Assembly: GCF_016313185.1 (NCBI RefSeq)
Contig: NZ_CP066218.1
Location: 1,240,001 to 1,304,000 of the forward strand
Origin: Mycolicibacterium baixiangningiae
Lineage (GTDB): Bacteria > Actinomycetota > Actinomycetes > Mycobacteriales > Mycobacteriaceae
Direction: 5' to 3'
DNA: 64,000 bases
Part shown: positions 7,499 to 15,730 of the stretch, one piece after another
How positions within the stretch are numbered: the stretch's first letter is position 1
Layout of the letters: every line of letters begins with the position of its first letter
Notes under the pieces: generated by a model
The model's input: only the letters and a program-made list of their open reading frames with translations
What the model was told of the DNA's origin: nothing
Databases searched by the model: none
Program-made: the position numbers and the translations under genes

Positions 7499-9106
7499 GT
7501 GGCAGCGACCTTATTCCGCAACGGCACCATCTGGACCGGCACGTCCGAACCCGACACCGAGGCGCTGCTGGTGGTCGACGGCGCGGTCGCTGCGATCGGC
7601 AACGAAGCCACCGCCTACACGGCCGACCAAGAGATCGACCTCGACGGCGGATTCCTGATGCCCTCGTTCGGTGACGGCCACGCCCATCCGCTCCTCGGTG
7701 GACTCGAGGAGGTGGGCCCGCCGGTCCGCGGCTGCGGTTCGGTGGATGAAATCGTCGAAGCGGTGCGCGGATACGCCGAGGCGCATCCGGAGGCCGACTG
7801 GATCGTCGGCGCCTCTTACGACGGCAGCCTCGCCGAGGGCGGACTGTTCGACGCGCGCTGGCTCGACGCGGCGGTTCCGGACCGTCCGGTGGTGTTGCGG
7901 GCGTGGGATTACCACACCGTGTGGTGCAACTCGGTGGCCCTGCAGCGCGCCGGCATCACCGCCGACACCCCCGACCCGGCGCTGGGTGAGATCCCGCACC
8001 GCGCGGACGGGTCGGTGCTCGGGACCCTGCGCGAGTGGGGCGCTGTCGACCTCGTCACCGCGGTGATGCCCGAACGCGACGAGGACATCCGGGTGGCCGC
8101 GCTGGGGACCGCCGCCGACTACTACCTCGCCCGCGGGGTCACCTGGGTGCAGGACGCCTGGGTCGAGCCGGGCGACGTCGACACCTACCTTGCCGCCGCC
8201 CGCCGCGACGCGTTGCGGATGCGGTTCAACCTGGCGCTCTACGCCGATCCCCGCCACTTCGACACCCAGCTGCCGCAGTACGCCGAGGCGCGCCGGCGCG
8301 TCGAGGAGCTGGCCGCCCCGATGCTGACCGCGCAGACCGTGAAGTTCTTCGCCGACGGCGTGGTGGAGAACGAGACCGGCGCGCTGCTCGAGGCGTACTG
8401 CTCCGGACTGCACAACCACGGGATGACGGTCTGGGAGGGCGACTCGCTGGCCGAGTCCGTGTGCCGGGTCGACGAACTCGGCTTCCAGATCCACGTCCAC
8501 GCGATCGGGGACGCCGCGGTGCGCCAGGCGCTCGACGCCATCGAACACACCATCAGGGTCAACGGTCCACGGGATCGCCGGCCCGTCATCGCCCACGCCC
8601 AGCTCGTCGACGACGCCGACATCGACCGGTTCGCGCGGCTCGGCGTGATCGCCAACATGCAGCCGCTGTGGGCGCAGCTCGATCCGCTGATGACGGTGCT
8701 GACCGTGCCGCGCCTCGGTCAGCAACGCTCGGACCGGCAGTACCGCATGCGCACTCTCGACCAGGCCGACGTGCTGGCGTTCGGCTCGGACTGGCCGGTG
8801 TCCTCGGGCGCCCCGCTCGACGGCATCGCCGTGGCGGCGTCGCGGCGCACCGCCGCCGGCACACCGGAGGGCGGCTGGACCCCGGCGGAGATCGTTCCCG
8901 TCGAGCGGGCCATGCGTGCCTACACCGCGGGCGTGGCGCGCCAGGCGTTCGCCGAGCAGCGGTGGGGCCGGCTCACTCCCGGCGCCAGTGCCGACCTGGT
9001 GTGGTTGAGCGCCGACCCGCGATCCACACCGGCGCTGGAGATTCCCGCGATCGAGGTACGCGGAACGTGTCTCGGAGGCAAGCTCATAGGGCCGTCGGGC
9101 CGCTGA
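7499..9106 (+). CDS. YtcJ-like metal-dependent amidohydrolase
   Basis: The 535-residue enzyme belongs to the amidohydrolase superfamily, YtcJ branch. Metal ligands are visible as GDGHAHP (His61, His63), the FFADGVVENETGALLE segment around the bridging residue, IHVHAIGDAAV, and GSDWPVSSGAPLDGI carrying the catalytic aspartate near residue 430. It hydrolyses an amide or related bond in a small molecule; the substrate is unknown. It starts with GTG, apparently leaderless. The amino-acid permease begins 11 bases after its stop, so the two probably act on the same imported compound. Confidence 0.88.
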   Translation: MAATLFRNGTIWTGTSEPDTEALLVVDGAVAAIGNEATAYTADQEIDLDGGFLMPSFGDGHAHPLLGGLEEVGPPVRGCGSVDEIVEAVRGYAEAHPEADWIVGASYDGSLAEGGLFDARWLDAAVPDRPVVLRAWDYHTVWCNSVALQRAGITADTPDPALGEIPHRADGSVLGTLREWGAVDLVTAVMPERDEDIRVAALGTAADYYLARGVTWVQDAWVEPGDVDTYLAAARRDALRMRFNLALYADPRHFDTQLPQYAEARRRVEELAAPMLTAQTVKFFADGVVENETGALLEAYCSGLHNHGMTVWEGDSLAESVCRVDELGFQIHVHAIGDAAVRQALDAIEHTIRVNGPRDRRPVIAHAQLVDDADIDRFARLGVIANMQPLWAQLDPLMTVLTVPRLGQQRSDRQYRMRTLDQADVLAFGSDWPVSSGAPLDGIAVAASRRTAAGTPEGGWTPAEIVPVERAMRAYTAGVARQAFAEQRWGRLTPGASADLVWLSADPRSTPALEIPAIEVRGTCLGGKLIGPSGR

Positions 9107-9117
9107 AGGGAGTCTCC

Positions 9118-10494
9118 ATGTCATCGACCACACCCCTGCACCCACCTGTGGGCGAGGGTGAGGGCCAGCTGCGCCGTGTCCTCGGCGTGCCCTCGCTGGT
9201 GTTGTTCGGCCTGGTGTACATGGTGCCGCTCACCGTGTTCACCACCTACGGGATCGTCACGGTCGAGTCCGGTGGCCGCGTGCCGCTGGCCTACGTGGTG
9301 ACGCTGGTGGCGATGATCTTCACCGCGCGGTCGTACGCCCGCATGGCCTACGCGTACCCGGTCGCCGGATCGGCGTACGCCTACACGCAGAAGACCTTCG
9401 GCGCACCCATCGGCTTCCTGGCGGGCTGGTCGCTGCTGCTGGACTACCTGTTCCTGCCGATGCTGAACTACCTCGTCATCGGCCTCTACCTCAACGAGGC
9501 GGTGCCCGCCATCCCGCAGTGGGCGATCGTGGTGGTCACCATCGTGATCGTCACGGTGCTCAACATCGTCGGAATCGTGTCGGTAGCGCGGGCCAACATG
9601 CTCATCATCGCGATCCAAGCGGTGTTCATCGCGGTGTTCCTCGTCATGACGGTCGCCACGCTCTCGGGATCGGGCCAGGTCGACGTGATGGCGCCGTTCC
9701 GCGGTGACGGCACCGCGGGCGGACTGGGGCCGGTGTTGGCGGGGGCGGCGATCCTGTGCTTGTCGTTCCTCGGATTCGACGCGGTCTCAACGCTTTCCGA
9801 GGAGGCCAAGGATGCGCGGCGCGACGTGCCGAAGGCCATCATGCTGGCCACCGTCATCTGCGGCGTGCTGTTCGTGATCCTGTCGTACGCGTCGCAGGTG
9901 GTGTTCCCGTCCAACGCCTTCGAGAGCGTGGACACGGGTTCGGTGGACGTCATGACCGCTGCCGGTGGCGCATTCCTGTCGGCGTTCTTCACCGCCGCAT
10001 ACGTCGCCGGGGCGCTGGGTTCGGCGCTGACGTCGCAGGCGTCGGTGGCGCGCATCGTGTACGCGATGGGCCGCGACGGTGTGCTGCCGCGCAAGGTGTT
10101 CGGGCACGTCTCGGTGAAGTTCAGCACGCCGACGTGGGCCATCCTGGTGATCTCGGTCATCTCGCTGGCGGCGCTCGTCATCGACCTGGCGATCCTGGCC
10201 TCGGTGGTGAGCTTCGGTGCGCTGGTGGCGTTCTCGGCGGTCAACCTGACGGTGGTCAAGCACTACTTCGTCGATGCCGGCGAGAAGAACGTGCTCAACA
10301 ACCTGGTCCTGCCCCTGGTCGGCTTCGCGCTGACGGTGTGGCTGTGGACCAGCCTTTCGGGTGAGGCGCTGACGATCGGGCTGATCTGGCTGGCAATCGG
10401 TTTCGGGTGGCTGCTCGTCGTCACCCGCGGCTTCAGCCGTCCGACGCCGGTCCTCGACCTCGAGGACCTACCGGCTCAGCCGGCGGCGAAGTAG
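9118..10494 (+). CDS. APC-superfamily amino acid/polyamine permease
   Basis: This 458-residue inner-membrane protein has about twelve hydrophobic segments and APC features: LVYMVPLTVFTTYGIV in helix 1, YPVAGSAYAYTQ before helix 3, and the SFLGFDAVSTLSEEAKD consensus near residue 220. Closest recognisable group is PuuP-like putrescine/amino-acid importers. GAAGGGAG lies upstream of the ATG at 9118. It is in an operon with the amidohydrolase. Its last 19 bases overlap the 3' end of the convergent cyclotransferase-hydrolase fusion gene. Confidence 0.9.
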   Translation: MSSTTPLHPPVGEGEGQLRRVLGVPSLVLFGLVYMVPLTVFTTYGIVTVESGGRVPLAYVVTLVAMIFTARSYARMAYAYPVAGSAYAYTQKTFGAPIGFLAGWSLLLDYLFLPMLNYLVIGLYLNEAVPAIPQWAIVVVTIVIVTVLNIVGIVSVARANMLIIAIQAVFIAVFLVMTVATLSGSGQVDVMAPFRGDGTAGGLGPVLAGAAILCLSFLGFDAVSTLSEEAKDARRDVPKAIMLATVICGVLFVILSYASQVVFPSNAFESVDTGSVDVMTAAGGAFLSAFFTAAYVAGALGSALTSQASVARIVYAMGRDGVLPRKVFGHVSVKFSTPTWAILVISVISLAALVIDLAILASVVSFGALVAFSAVNLTVVKHYFVDAGEKNVLNNLVLPLVGFALTVWLWTSLSGEALTIGLIWLAIGFGWLLVVTRGFSRPTPVLDLEDLPAQPAAK

Positions 10495-11549
10495 GTCTTC
10501 GCGGCTGCGGCCAATCCCTGGACGAGCGCCGAGGTGGCGGGGGACAGGCCGTCCTCGCCCGGGAGCGGGCTGCGCGGGCTCAGGCCGCGCACCCGGGAGG
10601 TCAGCTCGAGTTGGGTTCCACCGGCACGCATCCGGTTGACCGGGTTGTCGGCGTGCAGCCCGCGCAGTTCCGGCGGGATGGCGTCCAGGTCGGTGATCAC
10701 CCGGTATCCGGGGATGTCGATGTGGGCGGCCAGATGCGCGGCCAGCGCCCGGTTGCGCCCGCCGGCCAGCAGTTCGGTGCTGCGCCCGATGCGGCCGTAA
10801 CCGTGCAGAGAGACCGCCACGTCGACATGGTCGAGGAATGCCGCGAGCTGCGCCGACTCGTCGGCCAGATACCGCGCCGACGGCAGATGGTAGGGGTACT
10901 GCTCGGGGTGGCGCACCACGTACACCGAGGCGCCGGCCACCTCGGCGGCGCGTTCGGCGATCACGTCGGTCATCTGCTCGAGCCCGCCGCCGTGGATGGC
11001 CAGGAACCCGAAGCGCGACCGCAGTACGCTGTGCTCGATCACCGCGGGGTCGGCGAGCAGCTCTGAGAGTGTCTGCGGCCCTGCCGAATTCGAACTCTGC
11101 GGGCGGTGCGGCCAGTGCATCGGATCCCAGCGCCTGAGGAATTCGACCCAACGGTGCGGCAGACCGTGGTGCAGGGCGCCGTCGATGATGCGGTCCAGAT
11201 AGCCCGGTCGCGGTGGGCCCGGTTCGACGCGGTGGTCGATGTACACCCACGCCGGCGCCGGACCCTCGTCGGTGTGCACGGTGAGCCGGTCCCGGCGGTA
11301 GCGCACCGGAACGCCTTCGGCGCTGTCGAGCGTGGCGAGGTCGTGGTCGGACACCTGCCACAACACCCCGTGCACCTCGGCGCCGTGGAGCGGTTCGACG
11401 GTGGCCACGCCGCGTTCGTTGATCAGCCAGTCGTGGTGGGACAGGGTGGCCGGACGCGGGTCGACGGCGTCGGGGCAGCGCTGCGCCATCTGCCGCACGC
11501 ACAGGTTGGACCCGTACGCGAAGTAGGCGTGACGACGATCGCGCAGCAT
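10476..11549 (-). CDS. Gamma-glutamylcyclotransferase / poly-gamma-glutamate hydrolase fusion
   Basis: The 357-residue protein combines two domains. Residues 1-115 are a gamma-glutamylcyclotransferase-like fold with the YGSN motif (12-15) and the LDSAEG motif holding the putative catalytic Glu78. Residues about 163-357 resemble the poly-gamma-glutamate hydrolase family (PghP-like zinc peptidases), with FLAIHGGGLEQMTD and VSLHGYG carrying likely zinc-binding histidines and glutamate. Both activities act on gamma-glutamyl bonds. The ATG abuts the mntH stop with no gap, so translation is coupled. The physiological substrate is unknown. Confidence 0.8.
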   Translation of the reverse strand: MLRDRRHAYFAYGSNLCVRQMAQRCPDAVDPRPATLSHHDWLINERGVATVEPLHGAEVHGVLWQVSDHDLATLDSAEGVPVRYRRDRLTVHTDEGPAPAWVYIDHRVEPGPPRPGYLDRIIDGALHHGLPHRWVEFLRRWDPMHWPHRPQSSNSAGPQTLSELLADPAVIEHSVLRSRFGFLAIHGGGLEQMTDVIAERAAEVAGASVYVVRHPEQYPYHLPSARYLADESAQLAAFLDHVDVAVSLHGYGRIGRSTELLAGGRNRALAAHLAAHIDIPGYRVITDLDAIPPELRGLHADNPVNRMRAGGTQLELTSRVRGLSPRSPLPGEDGLSPATSALVQGLAAAAKTYFAAG

Positions 11550-12779
11550 TCAGCCTGTCACGGTCAGATAGATGAGCACCACATTCAGCAGACTAATCAA
11601 TCCTGCGACGGCCCACCCCAGCGTGGTGGTGACGCGGTGATTGACGTCGGCGCCCATCAGGGCCCGGTCACTGGTCAGCCGGATGAGCGGGATGAGCGCG
11701 AACGGGATGCCGAAGGACAGCACGACCTGCGACAGCACCAGGGCCCGGGTCGGGTCGACACCGATGGCGAGGATCACCAGGGCGGGAACGAGCGTGACGA
11801 GGCGACGCAGCAACAGGGGATAGGACCGGCGCAGTAGACCGCCCATGATCATCGCGCCCGCGTAGGCGCCCACCGATGTCGACGCCAGGCCGGATGCCAG
11901 CAGGCCGATCGCGAAACACAGCGCGACCGTGGGGCCCAGCGTCTGCTGCACCGCGGCGTGCGCGCCCTCGAGGGTGTCGGTGTCGGACATGCCCTGCAGA
12001 TTGGTGGCCGCGACCAGCAGCATCGCCATGTTCACCGCGCCGGCGATCAGCATCGCCAACCCCACGTCGATCCGCGTGGCCTTGAGCAGCGTGCGCCTTC
12101 GGGGGCCGGCATCGGGGTGGCCGTGGCGGTCGCGGGCGAGGCCGGAATGCAGGTAGACCGCGTGCGGCATCACCGTCGCACCCAGCATCGCCGTCGCCAG
12201 CAGCACGCTCTCGGCGCCGTCGAACCGCGGAAGAAGGCCGCCGACGACGTCGGCGACGGCGGGTGGCTCGACGAACACACTCGTCAGGAAGCCGATCGCG
12301 ATGACCAGCAGCAGGCCGGTGATCACCCGCTCGAACATCCGCTGGCCGCGCCAATTCTGCACCGCGAGCAAGGCGAGCGACACCGCGCCCGTGATGACCC
12401 CGCCGACCAGCAGCGGCAGGTCGAACAGCAGGTACAACGCGATCGCGCCGCCGACGACCTCGGCGAGATCGGTGGCGACGGCGACCAGTTCGGCCTGCAG
12501 CCAGTAGGCGATGCGCGTCGGCGTCCGGGCGCGGTCGGCGACCGACTCGGGCAGCGAGCGGCCGGTGACCAGCCCGAGTTTCGCCGACAGGTACTGCACC
12601 AGGCCGGCCATCACGTTGGCCAACACGATGACCCAGACGAGCAGGAATCCGAACTGGGCGCCGGCGCTGACGTTGGCCGCGACGTTGCCCGGATCCACAT
12701 AGGCGATCGCGGCCACGAACGCCGGCCCGAGCAGCAGCCACGTCGGCCTCGCGCGTCGTTCCTCGATGTCCGGCAGCAC
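11550..12779 (-). CDS. mntH: Nramp-family divalent metal transporter MntH
   Basis: The 409-residue protein has about eleven membrane helices and both Nramp signatures: DPGN in helix 1 (VDPGNVAANVSAGAQFG) and MPH in helix 6 (TVMPHAVYLHS). These bind Mn2+ or Fe2+ during proton-coupled uptake across the inner membrane. It corresponds in position to Rv0924c of M. tuberculosis. A DtxR/IdeR-like half-site lies 38 bases upstream, implying metal-dependent control. The cyclotransferase fusion follows with no gap. Confidence 0.93.
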   Translation of the reverse strand: MLPDIEERRARPTWLLLGPAFVAAIAYVDPGNVAANVSAGAQFGFLLVWVIVLANVMAGLVQYLSAKLGLVTGRSLPESVADRARTPTRIAYWLQAELVAVATDLAEVVGGAIALYLLFDLPLLVGGVITGAVSLALLAVQNWRGQRMFERVITGLLLVIAIGFLTSVFVEPPAVADVVGGLLPRFDGAESVLLATAMLGATVMPHAVYLHSGLARDRHGHPDAGPRRRTLLKATRIDVGLAMLIAGAVNMAMLLVAATNLQGMSDTDTLEGAHAAVQQTLGPTVALCFAIGLLASGLASTSVGAYAGAMIMGGLLRRSYPLLLRRLVTLVPALVILAIGVDPTRALVLSQVVLSFGIPFALIPLIRLTSDRALMGADVNHRVTTTLGWAVAGLISLLNVVLIYLTVTG

Positions 12780-12816
12780 CCGGCTTTTCCTTCCTGCGGA
12801 GCAGCGAATAGAAAAG

Positions 12817-12835
12817 TTAGGTTAGCCGAAAATCT
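12817..12835. promoter_or_regulatory. IdeR/MntR-like metal-regulator half-site upstream of mntH
   Basis: TTAGGTTAGCC at 12817-12827 matches the first half of the IdeR box TTAGGTTAGSCTAACCTAA exactly; the second half is degenerate. It sits 38 bases upstream of the mntH start, inside the probable promoter. MntR, another DtxR-family regulator, is the alternative binder. Confidence 0.5.
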
Positions 12836-12887
12836 GCGGACCAAACGCACGACCCCCGACCGCTGCGTGGTGCGGTGTCCGTTGCCG

Positions 12888-13112
12888 TCAGAACACGAAG
12901 GGGAATATGCCGAACCCCCAGAACGGGAAGCCGTAGTTGATATCGGGGGGTGTGGTGACGATCTGACTGCTGCCACCGGTCTGGCACTGCGTGGTACGCG
13001 GACTGGTGTTCACGCACTCGGGCAGAGCTGCGGCTGCAGGTGCCGTCACGATGGCCGCGCCGGTGAGCGCGAGAGCAGAAAGTGCTGTGGCCGTGGATAA
13101 TCCGATGTTCAT
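12888..13112 (-). CDS. Small secreted protein, tandem family member 1
   Basis: The 74-residue product has a signal peptide (residues 1-29, cleavage after APAAAA) and a short mature chain with two cysteines (PECVN and TTQCQ), a QIVTTPP segment and a C terminus of aromatic residues (GFPFWGFGIFPFVF). AGGAGG precedes the ATG at 13112. It is the first of three related adjacent genes that share a signal peptide, cysteine pair, TQ-(I/F)-(V/A)-T-x-P core and aromatic-rich end. No known family was recognised. Confidence 0.75.
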   Translation of the reverse strand: MNIGLSTATALSALALTGAAIVTAPAAAALPECVNTSPRTTQCQTGGSSQIVTTPPDINYGFPFWGFGIFPFVF

Positions 13113-13146
13113 CGGAGCCTCCTGGTACGGCCAGTCGGCGTGGTGG

Positions 13147-13392
13147 CTACCAGCCGAAGACCAGCGCCGGGCCGTAGTAGTAGTCGTTCCACGGGTACAG
13201 AAAGTTGGTCTGCCCCGGGGAGGTGACGATCTGTGTGTTGCCCGGCGAACTGCACTGTGTCGTGGTGCCGCCGATGCCGGTTTCGCCGGTGGTGACGCAG
13301 TTGGGTTGGGCGCCCGCGGAGGGCGCCATGAGGACCGCCGCACCGATGCCCACTGCGAGGGCGACGGGCGCAAGGCCGAAAGTCCTGTTCAC
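13147..13392 (-). CDS. Small secreted protein, tandem family member 2
   Basis: The 81-residue product begins at a GTG (13390-13392) preceded by AGAAGGGAA. A signal peptide spans residues 1-28 (cleavage at SAGA-QP). The mature part has cysteines in PNCVTT and TTQCSS, the NTQIVTSPGQ core and an aromatic-rich end (YPWNDYYYGPALVFGW). It aligns well with member 1 through TTQC-(x)-TQIVT. The 34-base gap to the next gene and shared strand suggest one transcript. Role unknown; secretion is inferred from the signal peptide. Confidence 0.75.
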   Translation of the reverse strand: MNRTFGLAPVALAVGIGAAVLMAPSAGAQPNCVTTGETGIGGTTTQCSSPGNTQIVTSPGQTNFLYPWNDYYYGPALVFGW

Positions 13393-13402
13393 GTGTTCCC
13401 TT

Positions 13403-13678
13403 CTAACCCCAGTCGACAACCGTGGCGGCACCGTAGAACGGGTCGCCGAACGGGTAGATGTAAGTGCTCTGGTTGTGGATGTCCTGTGGCTGCGTGGCGA
13501 ACTGGGTGTCCCATGGCGGGCAGGTAACGCCTTCTCCCAGGGCGTTGGGGGCCACGTTGAGGCACTTGCCGTCGTCGTCGCCACTGGGCTGGGCGACGGC
13601 AACCGGGGCGGCGAGGATCGCGCCGACCGCGCCGGCAGCCACGGCGAATGGGGTGAGGTAGCGCAGAGTGGTCCGCAT
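13403..13678 (-). CDS. Small secreted protein, tandem family member 3
   Basis: The 91-residue product starts at the ATG 13676-13678 after GAAGGAC. It has a signal peptide (residues 1-29, ending VAVA-QP), an acidic stretch GDDDGKC, cysteines at KCLN and VTCPP, the DTQFATQPQD core and the aromatic end YIYPFGDPFYGAATVVDWG. It is the most upstream and most divergent of the three tandem relatives. It lies ten bases upstream of member 2. Function unknown. Confidence 0.75.
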   Translation of the reverse strand: MRTTLRYLTPFAVAAGAVGAILAAPVAVAQPSGDDDGKCLNVAPNALGEGVTCPPWDTQFATQPQDIHNQSTYIYPFGDPFYGAATVVDWG

Positions 13679-13704
13679 AGCCACGTCCTTCACTAGGGTG
13701 TCCG

Positions 13705-14778
13705 CTAACAGCCAGCGTACAGCCCTTTCCCGGTCAGAAGGGGCAAGTCGAGCGTCGTTCGTATGCCCGATTCTGCAGCGACAACGGCGGGAATGGCGTT
13801 GACGATGCGCGCCGCCGTCGCCACCAGTCCTGCGCGGTTGTGGTCGCCGTTCGGACTGCTCTGGCAAAGGTCGAGGGCGTAGGTCGGTTCACCGGTGATC
13901 TCGATCCGGTACGAGCCGCCCGGTTGCGCGGGCTGCGGCCAGTCCGGGCACAGGTCTTCGCGCAGCCGGGTGACGTGTTCGAGCACCACCGCGGCCCTAC
14001 CGCCGCACATGCCGCGGACCTCGAAACGCAGTGCGGCGGCAGTGCCTTGGGCGATCGGCCCGGACGCGATCTCGAAATCATCCGGGGCGGGCTCACGCAC
14101 GTAGGTCTCGGTGACCTCGTCGAGTTCGATGCCCAGCCCGGCGGCGAGCTGGCGGACCACCGAACCCCACGCCAGGCTGAGCACACCCGGTTGCAGCAGA
14201 ATGGGGAGGTCGTCGAGCGGCTTGCCGAACCCCATGACGTCGAACATGACCGTCGGGCTGTCGTAGGTGGCGTAGTCGACGATCTCCATGCAGCGGATCT
14301 GGTCGATGCGCTGGCAGGTCCCGGCAAGCGCCAGCGGCAGCAGATCGTTGGCGAAGCCGGGATCAATGCCGCCGACGAAGAGGCTGGAACCGCCGGTGCG
14401 GGTGGCCTCCTCGATCGGGGCGATCAACTCCTCGGGCAGCACCTGCCACGGATACTGGAGGAACACCGGCCCGCTGCCGACCATGTTGATCCCCGCCGAC
14501 AGGATCCGCCGGTAGTCCTCGAGCGCCTCCGGCAACCGGTTGTCGGCCATCGCGGTGTAGACCGCACACTCCGGCTGGGCAGCCAACACCTCGTCCAGAT
14601 CGGTGGTGGCCGTGATGCCGGTGGGCTCGGACAGGCCGACGAGCTCTGCGGCGTCATTACCGGCCTTGGCCGGCGACGACACCCACACGCCGGTCAATTC
14701 GAACTGCGGGTCGTTGATGAGCTGGGTGAGCGCATGGGTGCCGACGTTGCCGGTGCCGATCTGAGCGACGCGAATCAC
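13705..14778 (-). CDS. NAD(P)-binding reductase, dihydrodipicolinate-reductase-like
   Basis: The 357-residue protein opens with a Rossmann motif (VAQIGTGNVG, residues 4-13) and resembles the mycobacterial group annotated as dihydrodipicolinate reductase-like or 2,4-diaminopentanoate-dehydrogenase-like enzymes. It is not the lysine-pathway DapB, which is shorter and lacks this C-terminal region. It lies 10 bases after the SDR gene on the same strand, as Rv0926c lies with Rv0927c. The pair probably performs consecutive oxidoreductions on one substrate, which is unknown. Confidence 0.8.
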   Translation of the reverse strand: MIRVAQIGTGNVGTHALTQLINDPQFELTGVWVSSPAKAGNDAAELVGLSEPTGITATTDLDEVLAAQPECAVYTAMADNRLPEALEDYRRILSAGINMVGSGPVFLQYPWQVLPEELIAPIEEATRTGGSSLFVGGIDPGFANDLLPLALAGTCQRIDQIRCMEIVDYATYDSPTVMFDVMGFGKPLDDLPILLQPGVLSLAWGSVVRQLAAGLGIELDEVTETYVREPAPDDFEIASGPIAQGTAAALRFEVRGMCGGRAAVVLEHVTRLREDLCPDWPQPAQPGGSYRIEITGEPTYALDLCQSSPNGDHNRAGLVATAARIVNAIPAVVAAESGIRTTLDLPLLTGKGLYAGC

Positions 14779-14788
14779 CGTGAGTCTC

Positions 14789-15580
14789 CTAGAGGTCCGG
14801 GAAGGGCATGTCGAGGTTCGGGAACGTCAGCCCGCCGTCGACTTCGAGGGTCTTGCCGGTCAGGTAGCTCCCAGCCGGTGACGCGAGGTACACCGCGGCG
14901 GCGGCGATGTCCTCGGGCTCGCCGAGCCGGCGCATCGGGGTCGCCGTCTCCATCGGCACGCGCAGGTCGTCGTTGCTGGCCACGATGTCGAGTGCGGAGG
15001 TCAGGATGGAGCCGGGTGCGATCGCGTTGACCCGGATCCGCGGGCAGAGGTCGAGCGCGGCGAGGCGGGTGTAGTGGGCGAGTGCGGCCTTGGCGGTGCC
15101 GTATGCCGCGAAGCCGCGCCCGGCGACCCGGCCCATCGTCGAGGTGATGTTGATGATGCTGCCGCCGCCGGAATGCTCGAGCATCAGCGGTACGGCCGCG
15201 GTCGTCAACGCGTGGGCGGTGGCGACGTTGAAGGTGAACGCGTCTTTGAGGTCCTTCGCCGAGGTGTCGGTCAGCGCCGCCGGCATGGTGCCGCCGACGT
15301 TGTTGACGACGATGTCTAGTTTCCCGAACGCCTCGACCGCGGCGGTAGCGAGTTGCGCCGTCGACTCCGGGTGCGCGAGGTCTGCGACGATGACGTGGGC
15401 CTGCCTGCCGGTGGCCCGGATCTGCTCGGCGACCTCGTCGAGTTGGGACTGCGTGCGGGCCGCGATCACCACGTCCGCACCGGCTTCGGCGAACGCCAAC
15501 GCGATGGCGGCACCCAGTCCGCGGCCTGCGCCCGTGACGGTCGCGACCTGTCCGTCGAGCCGGAATCTGTCCAGGATCAC
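14789..15580 (-). CDS. Short-chain dehydrogenase/reductase (Rv0927c-like)
   Basis: This is a 263-residue classical SDR: cofactor motif TGAGRGLG (about 13-20), NNVGG, catalytic Ser in INITSTMGR, YxxxK in YGTAKAALA, and a C-terminal VDGG. The GTG at 15578-15580 is preferred to an ATG six codons upstream because GAAAGGAAGG lies at the right distance and the length matches the M. tuberculosis relative. It leads the two-gene unit with the reductase at 13705. A KstR-like motif lies 64 bases upstream. Confidence 0.9.
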   Translation of the reverse strand: MILDRFRLDGQVATVTGAGRGLGAAIALAFAEAGADVVIAARTQSQLDEVAEQIRATGRQAHVIVADLAHPESTAQLATAAVEAFGKLDIVVNNVGGTMPAALTDTSAKDLKDAFTFNVATAHALTTAAVPLMLEHSGGGSIINITSTMGRVAGRGFAAYGTAKAALAHYTRLAALDLCPRIRVNAIAPGSILTSALDIVASNDDLRVPMETATPMRRLGEPEDIAAAAVYLASPAGSYLTGKTLEVDGGLTFPNLDMPFPDL

Positions 15581-15643
15581 CTCTGACCTTCCTTTCACCG
15601 GGCGTCACCGTAGCAAGGGCGGGCGGGTGTGATGAGGCGATCC

Positions 15644-15657
15644 TGCAACACGTTCTC
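15644..15657. promoter_or_regulatory. KstR-like motif upstream of the SDR-reductase pair
   Basis: TGCAACACGTTCTC fits TNNAACNNGTTNNA at seven of the eight fixed positions (the last A is C). It lies 64 bases upstream of the SDR start. A much stronger copy occurs at 44249. One weak match can occur by chance. Confidence 0.3.
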
Positions 15658-15730
15658 ATTGCCCTCGTTCGTGACCTGACGGCGGAAAGGCGCGCGATTT
15701 CCCGCCACCTGGTTACAAACGCGGAGCGGT

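Noticed and set aside
8035..9117. Extended open frame upstream of the permease overlapping the amidohydrolase
   Set aside because: Arg/Pro-rich shadow sequence; the permease starts at the ATG 9118 with a ribosome site and the amidohydrolase frame has all metal-binding motifs.
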